From the NCBI GenBank assembly GCA_963682095.1, contig OY821757.1, forward strand, positions 53,131,020-53,195,019: DNA of 64,000 nt, in the 5' to 3' direction. Both the position numbers and the translations under genes were made by a program. Of the stretch, positions 36,390-48,490 are shown piece after piece. The notes beneath the pieces are model-generated. The model was not told the origin of the DNA. It ran no database searches and saw only the letters and a list, made by a program, of their open reading frames with translations. This DNA comes from Potentilla sterilis. Its lineage: Eukaryota; Streptophyta; Magnoliopsida; Rosales; Rosaceae. Numbering within the stretch: position 1 is the first letter of the stretch; every line of letters begins with the position of its first letter.

Positions 36390-36792
36390 TTAATAGGGAC
36401 GCTGGCCGATGTAGTTGCCTGGTGGATCATAGCTGCATGTAACAAACCACCACGAATTGCTGCACTGAAGTCTAGCACACCCTACCCTAACAGACTTTTT
36501 CCACACAACTTGAGTATAGTGCAGGCACTGCTTTCCGCCGGTGCAAGCATTGGAACTGTAGTTGTAGTAAGGCTTCTCTGCCACCCACATATTCACGACA
36601 GCCGTGGCGGTGAACGAACCGCTGCCTTTGGCTAAATTCTCGCCGTATGGCCCTTTTAAGTGGACCATATTGCAATCCCCGAGCCTTGACTTGGTGTATT
36701 TGAGAGCGTAGGCGGCAACAGTGTCGTCCCACCTGATGTTTGCCACTCCAACTCGTGCTCGAGCCGCATTGTGTACCTTGAGGTAGTCTTGT
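36390..36792 (-). pseudogene. PR1: PR-1 gene, CAP-domain part, separated from its start by a CACTA element
   Basis: On minus the frame reads QDYLKVHNAARARVGVANIR, then WDDTVAAYA, an HLKGPYGENLA block, CLHYTQVVW, GCARLQC and YDPPGNYIGQRPY to the stop: a full PR-1 CAP domain with its conserved cysteines. PR-1 is a small secreted protein that binds sterols and releases the CAPE peptide in defence; that is family knowledge. The signal peptide is absent here and lies 10.5 kb away (47259-47341). Without the element the parts join in frame at the SPQ codon row to 160 residues. Upstream of 36793 the frame enters transposon sequence, so no functional PR-1 can be made unless the element excises. Confidence 0.92.
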
Positions 36793-36809
36793 CACCACTG
36801 CAGAACATG

Positions 36810-37440
36810 ATCGAGGCGATGACTTTTTGTCGTCGCCTCTGCCAAAAAGTCGTCGCCTCGAAACCGAAGAGACAACATGGTCGTCGCTTCGAGTCGTCGC
36901 TTCTTTTTCGTCGTTTCGAATTCGAGGCGACCACTTTCGATATAAAGTCGTCGCTTGGAAATCTCAAGCGACGACATTTAAATTGGTCGCCTCATATGAG
37001 GTGACCAATTTTACATTGTCTCCTCGAAGTCTAGGCGACAAATTTTGAGTGGTCGCTACGAGTTTGAGGAGACAAACTTATAATCGTCGCTACGAGGTTG
37101 AGGAGACAAAGTTTGATCTGTCGCTTCCAATTTTAGGCGACAGAGTTTGGATCGTCTCCTCACATTTGAAGCGACAAAGTTTGAGGCGTCGTTTCCAATT
37201 TGATGGGACGACATTTGGTTCAAAAGTGGTCGCCTCATGTTGATCTAAGCGACGATCTATGACCAATCTTCGTCGCTTCAATATTTGTTATAGAGATAGA
37301 ATAACAGAATTTCCCTCTTTTTTTCATTTCGAATATGAAGGGAGCGACGTATTTCGGATAATCTTCGTCGCATCAACAAAATCTAAGCGATGAACTATGA
37401 GCAAAGTTCGTCGCTTCAAAGTTTGTTACAGAGCCAGAAT
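36810..37440. repeat. Left subterminal TCGTCGC array of the CACTA element
   Basis: Some twenty copies of GTCGTCGCTTC/GAAGCGACGA-type motifs occur in both orientations, often as inverted pairs about 20-40 bp apart. In En/Spm, TNPA binds repeated short motifs of this placement to bring the ends together; the role here is inferred from that. Confidence 0.8.
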
Positions 37441-37632
37441 CACAGCATTCTGCCATTCTGCCAACCTGCATTGCATTCATCCTGCATTCAAATCACAATG
37501 TCCAACCAACATTTGATTCCAAGCACAAATCCAACATAACACAAACACTATACATACATTGGCTTCATTCAAAACTACAATATCGTCGAAATATTCCGAA
37601 TACATATGTAAATCGTTCTATACATACACAAA

Positions 37633-40600
37633 CTACTCTAAATCGTCGTCCATTGCCCCTGTACCTTCACCACATGATGATCTGGCGGCGTCGGCGGCGG
37701 CGGCAGCGGCGGCATTCGGGTTGGTCGACAGGCCGAGGGCAGCCTCCATCCGTGCCATACGTTGCAGCATCTCTTCTTTTTCGATTCTGGCTTCTTCTTG
37801 TTCGATTCTTCTATTTTCTTCGTTGATTCTGACACGTTCATTGGCGGCTGCTACTTCTGCCCTCAACTGCTCAACCTCTGAAGCGTTGCCGAACACGCGT
37901 GCACCGCCTCTTGGTTTTGCCGGGCGTCTTAATGCACCTCCTAGCCCTGCAAAGATCGTAAACCACCAAAAATTATTCAAATTAAATACTCTTTCGTATC
38001 TAAAATAGAAATTGTTATTTTCTAATTTTTTCATACCTCGGACTCTCTTCCCCGGCGTCCCGCCCAAACACTCGTCCACTACCGCTATCTGTTCTTCGAC
38101 GGTAGCGGGGCCCGTCGCGTGGCTGCCGCTCTCCACATCAGCCGCTCGGCTAGCACAGAGCTCATCCATCTTCCTCTTCACCGCTGCCTGCCAAAAATAC
38201 CATATTAAGTTAGGTTGTGTTTGTATAGTTATAAATTGAAAGTAAATAAAATCAGAAGATAAAAAGTAGGAATTCTTGCATCTAACTCGTTAGGAAACTC
38301 ACCACTTTCTCTTGCGCATTCTGCTCTCGCGCATAAACATCGCACACTGTCTGAAGTATCGGCGCCAAACTGCCTATCTCCTCATTCGCAACGACCCGGT
38401 AGCTATAGGGAGTCGTGCCAGAGTGGTGGTTGACTGCACACCCCTTCTCCTTTGCTTTGTTCCGGTTTGCTGCATTCCGAGCACACATTTTCTGCAAAAA
38501 TATGCACGATCTATTAGAATCAAACTCGATTATATGAAATTTAAAAACCTTTAATTACTTTCCGTTACCTTATAAGCGTCGTCCTCAAAGTGAACTTTGA
38601 GGTACTCCCACTGCTCGGGTCGGTGGATGAACTCTGCAGGCGTCGCCTTTGACACTTCGACGTAGTGCGTGTGGCAGTCGTACTTCCAGTCCTTGTAGAT
38701 CTTGGCAGCGGTCTCCTCGATGTATCTCCACATGCCTATCTCGGTGGCAGGGAGGTCGTACAACATCTAGTAAAAAACATTTAAAAGAAATCATTAGAAA
38801 TAACATATTTCAATATATATGACTGAAAGATAAGAATTTCAAATTATTATGAACTTTTGTTTTACCTCCAGATAAGTGGCCAGTGCCTCTCGGTGCTCCT
38901 CAGCCAGCTCAGCATATGAAGGTGCAAGCATGGGGACTTTGCTCCGGATGGCGCTCCCGATGTCTCGGGACATCAAAGTCCTCCACTTCAACAAAGCTGG
39001 ACCCCTGTGCCGTTCCGAGTAGTCAACCTTCAGAGGTTTCCCGCCGTTCAGCGACACCAAATATAGGGTCTTCGTACCGGTGATGATGCCAGGCTTGTCC
39101 GGGTTACGTCCATGCACCTTCTCACCCGTTGCCATATTAACAAGCTCTGCCATATCAACCAAACCAAATTAAGACTATGCATAAATAGGTAGAACTTAAC
39201 CACAATAGGTAATTTGGCATAACAAAAGTGATTCAATATAATCAGTTGAGGGTAACAAAAGTGATCCAATATAATCAGTTCAGGGCTGGATCTGTTCCTA
39301 GACCAAGAACCCAACAAATTGCCATAGCTTTATACTGGCCCTGCTTGTTTCAGAATTGTAAGGATATGATCAAATTATCAAAAAATAAACTGAAAAAGAA
39401 TCTCATAGTTAAAATTCTTGGCATCAATGCTATACACAGAAACCTGATGAGGAGCATCGGCCATGGCTACTCCCTGCATTTTGATTAAAAGATGCAGCAC
39501 ATAAAATTATTATACTAATACAGAAAGAGTATAGGAGGAGGGTTTGGGGATTAATGAGAGAATGGGATGAAAGAATAAAGGAAGGAGAATATCGGTGAAC
39601 TAATAGAACTCAAAACCTAATGATTTATACATTTCAGACCTTACTCAGAACTAGTTGCTACTTGGCCCCATTTGAATACCGAATGCCAAACAAAAGTGAT
39701 TGTCATGGCTCTATTATTATCACTTTGCAACTTTCTGCCAATTCTCAGTTCTTCCATTTAGAGATCACTCTATATATACTTTCTTTTCTATTGCAGGGTG
39801 GGTATATATTATAGCACTAGTTAGAGATTTAGAGCAACAAACACTTATCAAAAGAGCTAGTAAAATGTGGTTTTTCTCATTTCCAAGCATGATATAACAG
39901 CAATCAGAGCATTACCAAGAATACATAATATCACATGGAAAGCATTCCAACAGCCACCCCACAGAGACCACCTCCCCAGACAAATTATACATATTGCTGC
40001 TATGAAAACTTACATCATGTGCAGTGGGGAATCTACTTTCTGACCCTAAACTAATCTGACCCTAAACCCTAAATCCTAGAAGAATTTAAGTTGGCAAGAA
40101 GAGAAAGGAGAAGAAGAACAGGAAGGGGGTTTGGGTTACAGAATTGGGAAAGAGGAATAACAGAATTGGGGTTTGGGTTACAAAAATTACCTCAAAGAAA
40201 GACAGACAATGATTAAAACAGATAATGTTGGGATGCTGATAATGCAAACGTGAAATAACAAATGCATAAATTATTTAAATTGCAAGAATTGATGTGTGTA
40301 AGCATGAACTTGAATTCATTGTAATTTACACAAGACTATGTTTCAACGCTGTTCAATGATAGATTGGACAGCAGCAGAGGTATGTTCTGAAGTATGATAC
40401 AATTTGATTCTACACCTCTATTCTGAAAATGTAGCAACATGGTAAATTGAAGGCTAACCAGTACCTGACTACCCTCTCATGTCTTACCCCTTGAACAGAA
40501 TACTTAATAGTATACTGGGGTCAACTGGTTCTCCAACGTATACACTTGTTGAATGTGATTAATGTTGCTATGCTTGCCATTCCTACGATGAGGAGCCTAA

Positions 40601-41517
40601 TTTGCCATTCACTTTTTTTGGTAATACCAGTGACCACTAAGCATTCAAGAACACACAGTTGGAACTTGGAAGCATATGAAACAAGAAGGAAGAAGTACAG
40701 TGAAGGAAGATGACTTGTCAGAAACTCAGAATCTAAACATGATCAGACCAGAAAGTCTTAAGACTAAAAGGAATCGCATCAACTCATTAAGGGAAAAAAA
40801 AAATGAGAACACCCTGGTATTTTTCGTCACTTTGGACAGTGTACAAGGAAATAGAGTTCCAAATCCTTTTAATGCATTCTTCATCATCAGACCATGTGGT
40901 GCTGAAGTATGTATAGTCATCCATGAAACAGAGTTACAAAACCATACATCATTCTCAAGTTCAACAAGCGAAATTTCAAAACAAACTTTCAACTGAGAAC
41001 AGAACTGAGGATATCACATTATATATAAACAAAATCCTAACATCCATAAATTAAACTCAAACTCAGATATTGCCCAATTATCATAATCCCAACATCAAAA
41101 TATATCACCAAAAGCAAAACAAAAAGTATAGAAAAACAGAACTGAATCCTCACCCGGCTCCTGAGGACCCCTCTTGGTCCTAATGCTGAGAGGAGGAGCT
41201 CTTTCCTCTACCACACCGGCTGCTCCTCCAGCGGCACCGCCACTGCCACTGCCACCGCTCCCGGCATCGCCGCCGCCGCTCCCCAAGTCAGCGCCACCTC
41301 CACTGGCCCCCACACCCGCCGAAGGATCGGTTTCGGCCAGAGACGGGATGGGAACCATCGTCCCCGCCTCTGCCGCCGTCCTGGCCGATTCCGCCGCCAC
41401 TGTCGCTATCGCCTGCGCCGCCGCCGCAGCCATTTCAGTGGCAACTTCCGCCGCCCTTCTCTCTCTTCTGGCCTCCATCTCCTTCTTCCTCTTCTGGGCA
41501 CTACAACCGGGTGCCAT
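37633..41517 (-). CDS. CACTA accessory protein, plant transposase Ptta/En-Spm family (TNPA-like)
   Basis: Six exons on minus: 41517-41154, 39146-38866, 38766-38569, 38491-38303, 38187-38037 and 37946-37633. Exon 1 encodes an MAPGCSAQKRKKEMEARRER basic start followed by Ala-rich and Gly/Ser-rich low-complexity sequence. Exons 2-4 hold the conserved block (ALLKWRTLMSRDIGSAIRSK, then WRYIEETAAKIYKDWKYDCH, an HRPEQWEYL motif and KMCARNAANRNKAKEKGCAV) of the Ptta/En/Spm family found beside TNP2 genes. Exon 6 is a coiled coil with Ala runs near the end. The protein probably binds the TCGTCGC motifs. The 2 kb first intron (39147-41153) contains no other gene that I recognise. Frame joins at the exons I tested are consistent. 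Confidence 0.77.
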
Positions 41518-41749
41518 TCTTGGAGATTTGGGTTTAGGGTATTTAGGGTTTAGGGGTTTGAGAGAGATGAAGAAGAAGAAGAAGGGGAAGAAGAAGAAGA
41601 CAAAATCGGGTTTCGGGTTGTTGGCGACAAGAGAGAAGAAGGGGGAGAATTCAGAATTTGGGATTTGGGGGGAAGAAGGAGAATTTGGAATTTGGGGGAA
41701 ATTTGGGGGAATTTGGCGCTACTGAGGAGGAGATCAGTCCCGGTGGATT

Positions 41750-42090
41750 TAATCAGCTCCGAAGCGACGCAAATAGACAAAAGTCGTCGCATTTCCAACC
41801 AAACGACGAACATATCCAAAACTCGTCGCTTCATATTTATGTTCGCGACAAAAGTAAGAAGTCGTCGCTTCAAGTATATGAAGCGACGAAGTTTCAGCTC
41901 ACTAGATTACCTAGTGGGTTAAAACTTCGTCGCTTTAGATCACATGAAGCGACGAAGTTGGACCTCACTAGGTTACCTAGTGACCTAAAACTTTGTCGCT
42001 TCAATTATTAGAAGCGACGAAGTTTTTCAACAATGGTCGCTTAATTGTTTAGGCGACGAATATTGTCCAATATTCATCGCTTCATTTTTA
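41750..42090. repeat. Internal TCGTCGC array between the two CACTA genes
   Basis: Inverted pairs of GAAGCGACGAAG and CTTCGTCGCTTC-type motifs, including two copies of a block with TCACTAG(A/G)TTACCTAGTG, sit just upstream of the Ptta-family gene's start at 41517. They match the motif of the subterminal arrays. The position suggests a promoter target for the element's own DNA-binding protein. Confidence 0.75.
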
Positions 42091-42215
42091 CTTATCAGAT
42101 TAGTGGAGATTATATGCATTTGTTTTTATTTAATTACAATATTGTAAATATTGTTCAAAATTACAACAATAAATATATATCATCATTATCATATTACACC
42201 ATGAACCATAATGAA

Positions 42216-45200
42216 CTAGTAGTCTTCCTCTTCGTCGTCTCCGCCATCATCGTCTTCATCTTCATCTTCTTCTTCCTCATCGAATTCATCGCCACTGTCA
42301 TCTTCCTCACCGTTTGCTTCTTCATTCTGTTCGTGTACTTCTAAATCGAGTTGGAGAGTAGATGCATCAATATGGTAAAATTGTATTGAACCTAGTGTGT
42401 CCTCTTGGTAAGGCTCTGTGATTTGATTCCCTGAAGGAGGCCTGTTGTCTTCTGTTGCAAGTACTTCGACACTGTATACATTTCGATGCGACATTTCTTG
42501 CACCACCTTCCAAGTACCACCCGCCGCAGGATCGTCCAAGTAGAACACTTGTTTAGTCTTCACAGCAAGACAAAATGGTGAACTCTCATAGTAACTAGTG
42601 TTAGTATCCACCGATATGAGACCATGATCTACCTTGACGGTGTCAATTTCTTCGTCCTCCTGATCGTCAGTGGTGTTGTGCCATATAACTTTGAACAATA
42701 CGACCGACAAATTGTCTGGATAACATACCTCGACTACATAGTCAAGATGGCCGTAGAAGTGTTGAGACAAGTTTCCAAGCTTCGTGCTTAACATCACTCC
42801 GCTATTTTGAGTCACGAGCATTTGATCTCTATCGAACGAGACATACTTGACACCGTTCACGTAGCACGCCTTATAAATCCGAGTGAATTGCGGACCTCGA
42901 GCCAATGACCATATTGCCCTGTTAAAATTAGGGTCCTGAGCATCATATATTCTCTTGGCCTGAAAAAAAGAAAGTGTCAGTTCTATACTATTCAGTTTTC
43001 GTACAAATTTTAAGAACCATATATTTAGTTTTCGTACAAATCTTAAGAACCATGGATGGAAACTCCTCCTTCGATGGCGCGGGTCGTAATCGTCCCCATA
43101 TTTCGCCGTGTACAGCTGTAAATGAGCGTCCATGTAATATTGAGCTTCTTCTGTATCCGTCAAAATTTGCCAGTGAGCTTCCGCTGTTTGCTCCGCTGTT
43201 AACCTGATATTTCCGGTGGTATCCATAATACACGGTTGAACTAACTGAGAAACAGAACTAATATTCCATATTGGGGGATTGGGCTCTTCGTGTTCTTCCA
43301 ATTGTAGATACGACTTACAGTACGTCACCGACTCCCATGATATGTACCTTTCTGCAATACTCCCCTCCGGGTAACGTGTATTACTCATTGACTGTTTATA
43401 GGCACCTAATTGCCTGTAAAATGATGAATATGCTTAGTGCACATATAAAGTTAGTGTAAATTTAGTTTGAACAAAAGAAACATTTTTGGTTACTGCATAT
43501 ACCTTTCCGTCGGATACATCCATGTAAAATGTACTGGGCCTGTAAGCAGAACTTGTTCGGGAAGGTGAACCATGAGATGAACCATAGAGGTGAAGAAATG
43601 TGGAGGAAAAATCAACTCCAAATTGCAGAGAATGATCACAATGTCATCTTTCATCTGTTGGACATCTGTCTTCTTCAACTCCCTGGCACATAATTTTTGA
43701 AACCAATTAGACAATGCTATCAATGGCTTCACGACGTTATTCGGTAAAAATCCTCGAATAACCACTGGAAGAAGACGTTGTAGCAGGACATGGCAATCAT
43801 GCGTCTTCAATCCATAGAACTTTTTCTCGGATAGTTTCACCTTATTTCTCAAACTTCCCGCATAGTCAAGTGGATACCTAACACCGCGAAACCATTCGAA
43901 TACTTCTTCAAGACGATCCTCTTCAACTAAAAATGGTGCATGAGGAACCTTTCCCGTCCTCTTTTGAGCTTCCGAACACCACTGAATTTTGCGTATTCTC
44001 CTCTTCTGCAAAGCTTCGCGAGCCCTTGGACCATCCTTGGTCTTCCCTTCAATTGAAAGAATGGTGGCCAGGATATTGTCACCCACGTTCTTTTCAATGT
44101 GCATGACATCTAAACAGTACCTGTGTAATAACGACGACCAATAGGGAAGCATCCAAAATACGCTCTCGTGGGTCCAACATTGTCTGTTGTGGGCTGAGTA
44201 AGGGACATGAAAATCTGGATGCTGGCTAAGAGTGGCGTAATTGTGTGACCTAATTTCCTCCAAAAGTTCATCCCCGTCCTTATGAGCTGGTCTTTGTCTC
44301 CACTCTGGTTTCCCGTTAAATGCCAAACTGGATCGCATGGGTGAGTTCTCGTCCAGCCATTTCCGATGCCCTTCATAAACAATTCTCCCACACATATGCT
44401 CCGCCGTCAGCTCATCTAGACAAATTGGACATGCCTTGTACCCTTTCACTGTTGAGCCTGCAAGCATCCCTAAACCAGGAAAGTCACTTATCGTACACAT
44501 CAGCGCTACCTTCATCATGAATACATCATTGTCCTCTCTGTCAAAAGTAGCGACTCCATTTTCCCACAAATCTTTGAGTTCGTCGATCAATGGACGAATG
44601 AGTACACTAAGACACTTTCCTGGAGATTTGGGGCCAGGAATCAACACGGCCAGCATATTATATTCCTTCCTCATACACATATTAGGGGGTAGATTGTATG
44701 GCATCACAACCACGGGCCATGTACTATGCTGGGTTGTCATTGTTCCAAATGGGCTGAAACCATCAGTTGCCAGTCCAAGCCGCACATTTCTTCCCTTACT
44801 GTCGTCGAAACCTGGAAATGTCCTGTTAAAATGTTGCCATGATTCTCCATCAGATGGGTGCCGGAGAGTACTTTCATCTACTCGCCTCTCCTTATGCCAT
44901 CGCATATGCTTTGCTGTGTGTGGGGACATAAATAGGCGTTTCAACCTTGGAGTGATAGGGAAATACCATATTATCTTTTTTGGAAGGTCATCCGTATCTG
45001 GCTTATATCTTTGAGCACCACATATTGGACAAGTCCTACGAGTTTTATTTGCAGCCCCCCTGAATAGATAACAGTTGAACTCACAAACATGAATTTTTTC
45101 ATATCCAAGGGAAATATCCTTGATGATTTTTTTAATTCTCGAATAACTCACAGAAAAATGATTGACTTTAAAAAACTTATGCACCCATGTACATAATTTA

Positions 45201-45784
45201 TCAATACTCGTATCCGACCATCCGTTTTCAACTTTCATTTCCATTGCATGTAATGTGGCACTTAATACAGTTTCTTCACTCCCTTCATACAATGGGGTTT
45301 GAGACTCTTTCAGAAGCCTTTCATACTTAGCGTAATAATCATCTACCATGTCATTGAACTGAACTTCAGCGTTTTCTTCAACGACATTATGCTGTGCATC
45401 TGCATGGTATCCAGGATAGTATGGAAATACATCTTGTATAATCTCCACAGGCGGGATCACTGAAGGACCGGCAACACTGGAAGCCTGGGCTCTGTCTTGA
45501 AGCCACTGTCTCCGTTTACTGATCATTGCCGGTTGACCAGAAACTTCCCCGTGTAGGTGCCAAACTGTGTAAGTCGGATCCAAACCATGGTGCAAGCAGT
45601 GATGATAAATCTCTATCAGTCTCTTATAATAAGGACCATTTCTGCAAACTGCGCACGGACAAGGGAGAAATTCGATTCCAGCAGTGCGAGCGGAAATAAA
45701 ATTGATGAAGTTAACTATGCCTGTGCTGTAATCAGGGTGTGTAAAGTGAAGATTCATCCAAGATTTGTCGGGGACATCATCCAT
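42216..45784 (-). CDS. TNP2: CACTA transposase, TNP2 type
   Basis: The coding start is placed at 45784 (MDDVPDKSWM), just inside an acceptor-like TGACAG. Exon 1 (to 43503) encodes the transposase-associated domain (SWMNLHFTHPDY ... CPCAVCRN), the TNP2 transposase domain (DNDVFMMKVAL, CPICLDELT, RYCLDVMHIEKNV) and a DUF4218-like region (LPNNVVKPLIALSNWFQKLC). Exon 2 starts at 43413 (AYKQSMSNTRYPEGSIAERY) and ends in a DUF4216-like domain (LISVDTNTSYYESSPFCLAV) with an acidic tail. A further small intron ending at 42960 is likely: a tandem copy of about 40 bp near 42975-43050 duplicates FLRFVRKLN in the readthrough frame. TNP2 binds the element ends and cuts them. No stop interrupts the 785-residue first frame. 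Confidence 0.9.
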
Positions 45785-46879
45785 GTTTCCTGTCATAACA
45801 TAAACAGACAATATGCATAAGGTTAGCACACAACATTTATGATACAATCAAAACCTGTCCCAACACTTCTTCTCCTTATGCCTCCGGGTTGGGTCCTATC
45901 CCCTTCAGGCGAACACGAGTTTGTTGATCCTTTTGTTATTCATGTGGTTTCAGCTACAGTTTTGGGAAATTTCGGCAGCATCTCCCTACAGTTCCTCAAG
46001 TGCACAAAAATCTAAACAACCGAATTTGCACTCGAGGAACATTGTAGAGAGACAATGTCGAAACTATATCCCAAAACGTAAACTGAAACCACATGAATAA
46101 CAAAAGGATCAACAAACTCGTGTTCGCCTAAAGTGTCCAAAAATGGGACAATTCGAGAATCAACAACCCATCTCGATCAACTAGATGCGTTGTTGATTCT
46201 CAAACGGGAGTTCTAAGCTGATAAACACTACAATTATATATAACACGAAATAATAAATTTCCACACGGCACCACACTCCCTCACTAAGCCACTCGCATGT
46301 TTCAGAAACCCTAACTACCACAATCCACACACAACACAAACAAATTACATCGTAAAATTCTAATTTCACTACATTTCACTCTTTCACAAAATTTCATTTT
46401 CACTATATTTGGATTTAACTAAATTTTACGGTTTCACTAAATTAAGCTGAAATTCAATTTCATTAACTTTCCCAATTTCACTAAATTTCCCCATTTCACC
46501 CAATTTCTCTAAAATTCAATTTCACTAAATATAACAAATTCACAAATTAACTAACATAATCTCAATTTCACCAAAATCAACCCCAACTCCAGCATATATT
46601 CAAACACCCAACACTAAAAACAACACAAAGCACATTATAAACCAAATCCAACTCAAGAAATCAAACACTAAATTCAACCAATCAAACCAAAATATGGTGA
46701 TTCCAATGAAGATGATAGATTATACTAACCTACAAAGCAATTGGAAGAGAACACCCAAGCTTCCGGACCCCGAAATTGACGAAATCAGCAGTTTTGGAGA
46801 TTTTTCGCAGCTGCTATTGTGTTTTTTCCCAAATTTTTCGACCTTCTGTGTTCTGTCTAAGCTGAGGGCTTTATAGCAG

Positions 46880-47245
46880 ATTTCAAAAGTTGAAGCGACA
46901 AAGATTGTACAAATTCCGTCGCTTCGTTTAATATGGTGCGACGACCTTTAAAAGTCGTCGCTTAGTTTCATATTTCAGCGATGAATATTGCCAAACGTTA
47001 CCAACTTCGTCGCTTACATTTCGAGTGGGCGACGAAGAATTAATTTTCGTCGCTACAGTTTACAAAACATTTTTGGGAGGCGACAAAGTTCAATATTCGT
47101 CGCTTAGATAAGAAGTGAGCGACGACTATGTATCAATATTTGTCGCTCTCGTTTTCTGAAGCGACCAATTCAATATTGGTCGCCTCAGTATGTTGAGGCG
47201 ACGAAGTTTGGTTTTCCCTTTCCAATCTTCGTCGCCTCAGATGGT
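46880..47245. repeat. Right subterminal TCGTCGC array of the CACTA element
   Basis: Around twelve copies of TCGTCGC or GCGACGA-type motifs in alternating orientation, ending 15 bp from the terminal CACTACTGG. It mirrors the left array. Confidence 0.8.
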
Positions 47246-47258
47246 GTTTCCAGTAGTG

Positions 47259-47341
47259 TGTGGTGAGTCCTGGACAAGGGAGGGATCAGGAACCATTACC
47301 AACCCTATCACATAGAGAAATAAACGAACTAGCTGAGCCAT
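47259..47341 (-). pseudogene. PR1: PR-1 gene, signal-peptide part, cut off by the CACTA element
   Basis: From the ATG at 47341 the frame reads MAQLVRLFLYVIGLVMVPDP, then SLVQDSP, a secretion signal and the residues that precede the CAP domain in PR-1 proteins. The CACTA end follows within the next codon. The rest of the gene is at 36390-36792. The 3 bases next to the element (47259-47261) are the target duplication. A transcript from this promoter would run into transposon sequence. Confidence 0.9.
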
Positions 47342-47421
47342 ACTGTGATGAAGGATTTCAATCCAAAGAATATGGTGCTCTAGAACTAGAAGGTGTGGGA
47401 TGTGTTCAAATATGACTTCTT

Positions 47422-47520
47422 AGGCGGCTATTTTAAAGCAATAAGCACAAGCAGTCTAACACTTTAATATGATTAAGTACTCGTCCCAGGCGGCTAATTA
47501 AAGCAATAAGTACAAACAGT
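47422..47520 (-). promoter_or_regulatory. Duplicated promoter segment of the split PR-1 gene
   Basis: A block of about 33 bp (AGGCGGCTATTTTAAAGCAA and so on, 47422-47455) recurs at 47488-47520. Read on minus, each contains a TTTAAAATAGCC or TTTAATTAGCC core. It aligns with the CTATAAATAGCCACCTAAG core promoter of the other PR-1 gene (62701-62712), so it is probably a doubled, weakened TATA region about 85-180 bp before the ATG. Confidence 0.5.
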
Positions 47521-48490
47521 GTAGCCTATATTAATGATCATGTATGGGAATAATGGATCATAAGAAGGTTCCATAAAATGAAACAATTTCAGAACTTCCC
47601 CCCTTGCATCAATTGGTTAGCTAGATTAGTGATGGCAATTGCCAAGTCCTTTTATATAAAGGGGCAATTATAAAAAAGGGCTATTGAAAGTCCATAATTA
47701 GAAAAAAGGCCTAAATTTTAAAGGCCTTATAAAAAAGGGCACCAGTTAACAAATACTCAAAAAAATTGATATAATTACGTAACATGCCACTGGAAAAACG
47801 GAACGGAAACGGACAAAAGGCCCCTACCGTTGATTGGTTACATGGCTACACACGATCAAACCCTATTCACTCTCTATTCACTCTCTTTCTCGGAAAATCA
47901 AAAACTGTTCACTCTCTTTCTCTCAATCCTCTCCGACGAATCGCTCTGCTCTCCATCGCCGTGCTCTCCATCGCCGTGCTCTCCATTGGTGTGCTGTCCA
48001 CTGCTCTGCTCTCCGAAAACCTAATCCTTATCAGACGACGCATCGCCACCGCTCTCCCCTTTTACTTCTCTCCGACGCGGAATCTCAGACGACGAACCTC
48101 CACCGGTCTCCTAACCTTCTCTGAAATCGTATCTCGACCGCTCTCCTCTCCTCTATCTCCACAGATCTAAGCTGCTCAGGTATCAAAATCGAAGATGATT
48201 TTAGGTTTATTACATATATACAGGGTTTAGCATTGTTTATAGAACATTTTGTGAAAGAATAAATGGTTGGAACTATCAAAGTAACTATTTCATTTTGAAT
48301 TTTGCTTGAGCGCTAAATATTCTGACTGTGTGTGTATGTGTGGAAGAATGAAAATGTGTTAAAACTATATCAATAACTATTCTAGTAACTATCAAACTGT
48401 TTTCAATTTATGTGAATGAAACTATCTTGTATAAGTATTCAATAACTGTGTTAGTAACTGTGGAATTTGCTGATACATATATATGCAGAA

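Larger units (their letters stand above)
36793..47258 (-). mobile_element. CACTA (En/Spm) transposon inserted in a PR-1 gene
   Basis: The ends read CACTACTGGAAAC (minus strand from 47258) and CACCACTGCAGAAC (plus strand from 36793), imperfect inverted repeats; the second end has CACCA in place of CACTA. The flanks carry TGT on both sides (36790-36792 and 47259-47261), a 3 bp duplication as expected. The 10,466 bp element encodes a TNP2-type transposase (42216-45784) and a Ptta/En-Spm family protein (37633-41517), both on minus. Arrays of TCGTCGC motifs lie near both ends and in the middle. Long open frames and well-preserved ends suggest a fairly recent insertion that may still be mobile. Confidence 0.92.

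Noticed and set aside
36771..37281. Overlapping frames rich in Arg/Ser on both strands
   Set aside because: They are translations of the TCGTCGC subterminal array.
41174..41725. 183-residue plus-strand frame with Pro/Ala-rich start
   Set aside because: It is antisense to the Ala/Gly-rich first exon of the CACTA Ptta-family gene.
47784..48170. 128-residue plus-strand frame at the left end of the Ulp1-MULE
   Set aside because: It consists of CTCTCC repeats in the probable leader of the protease gene, and the downstream exon starts with its own ATG.
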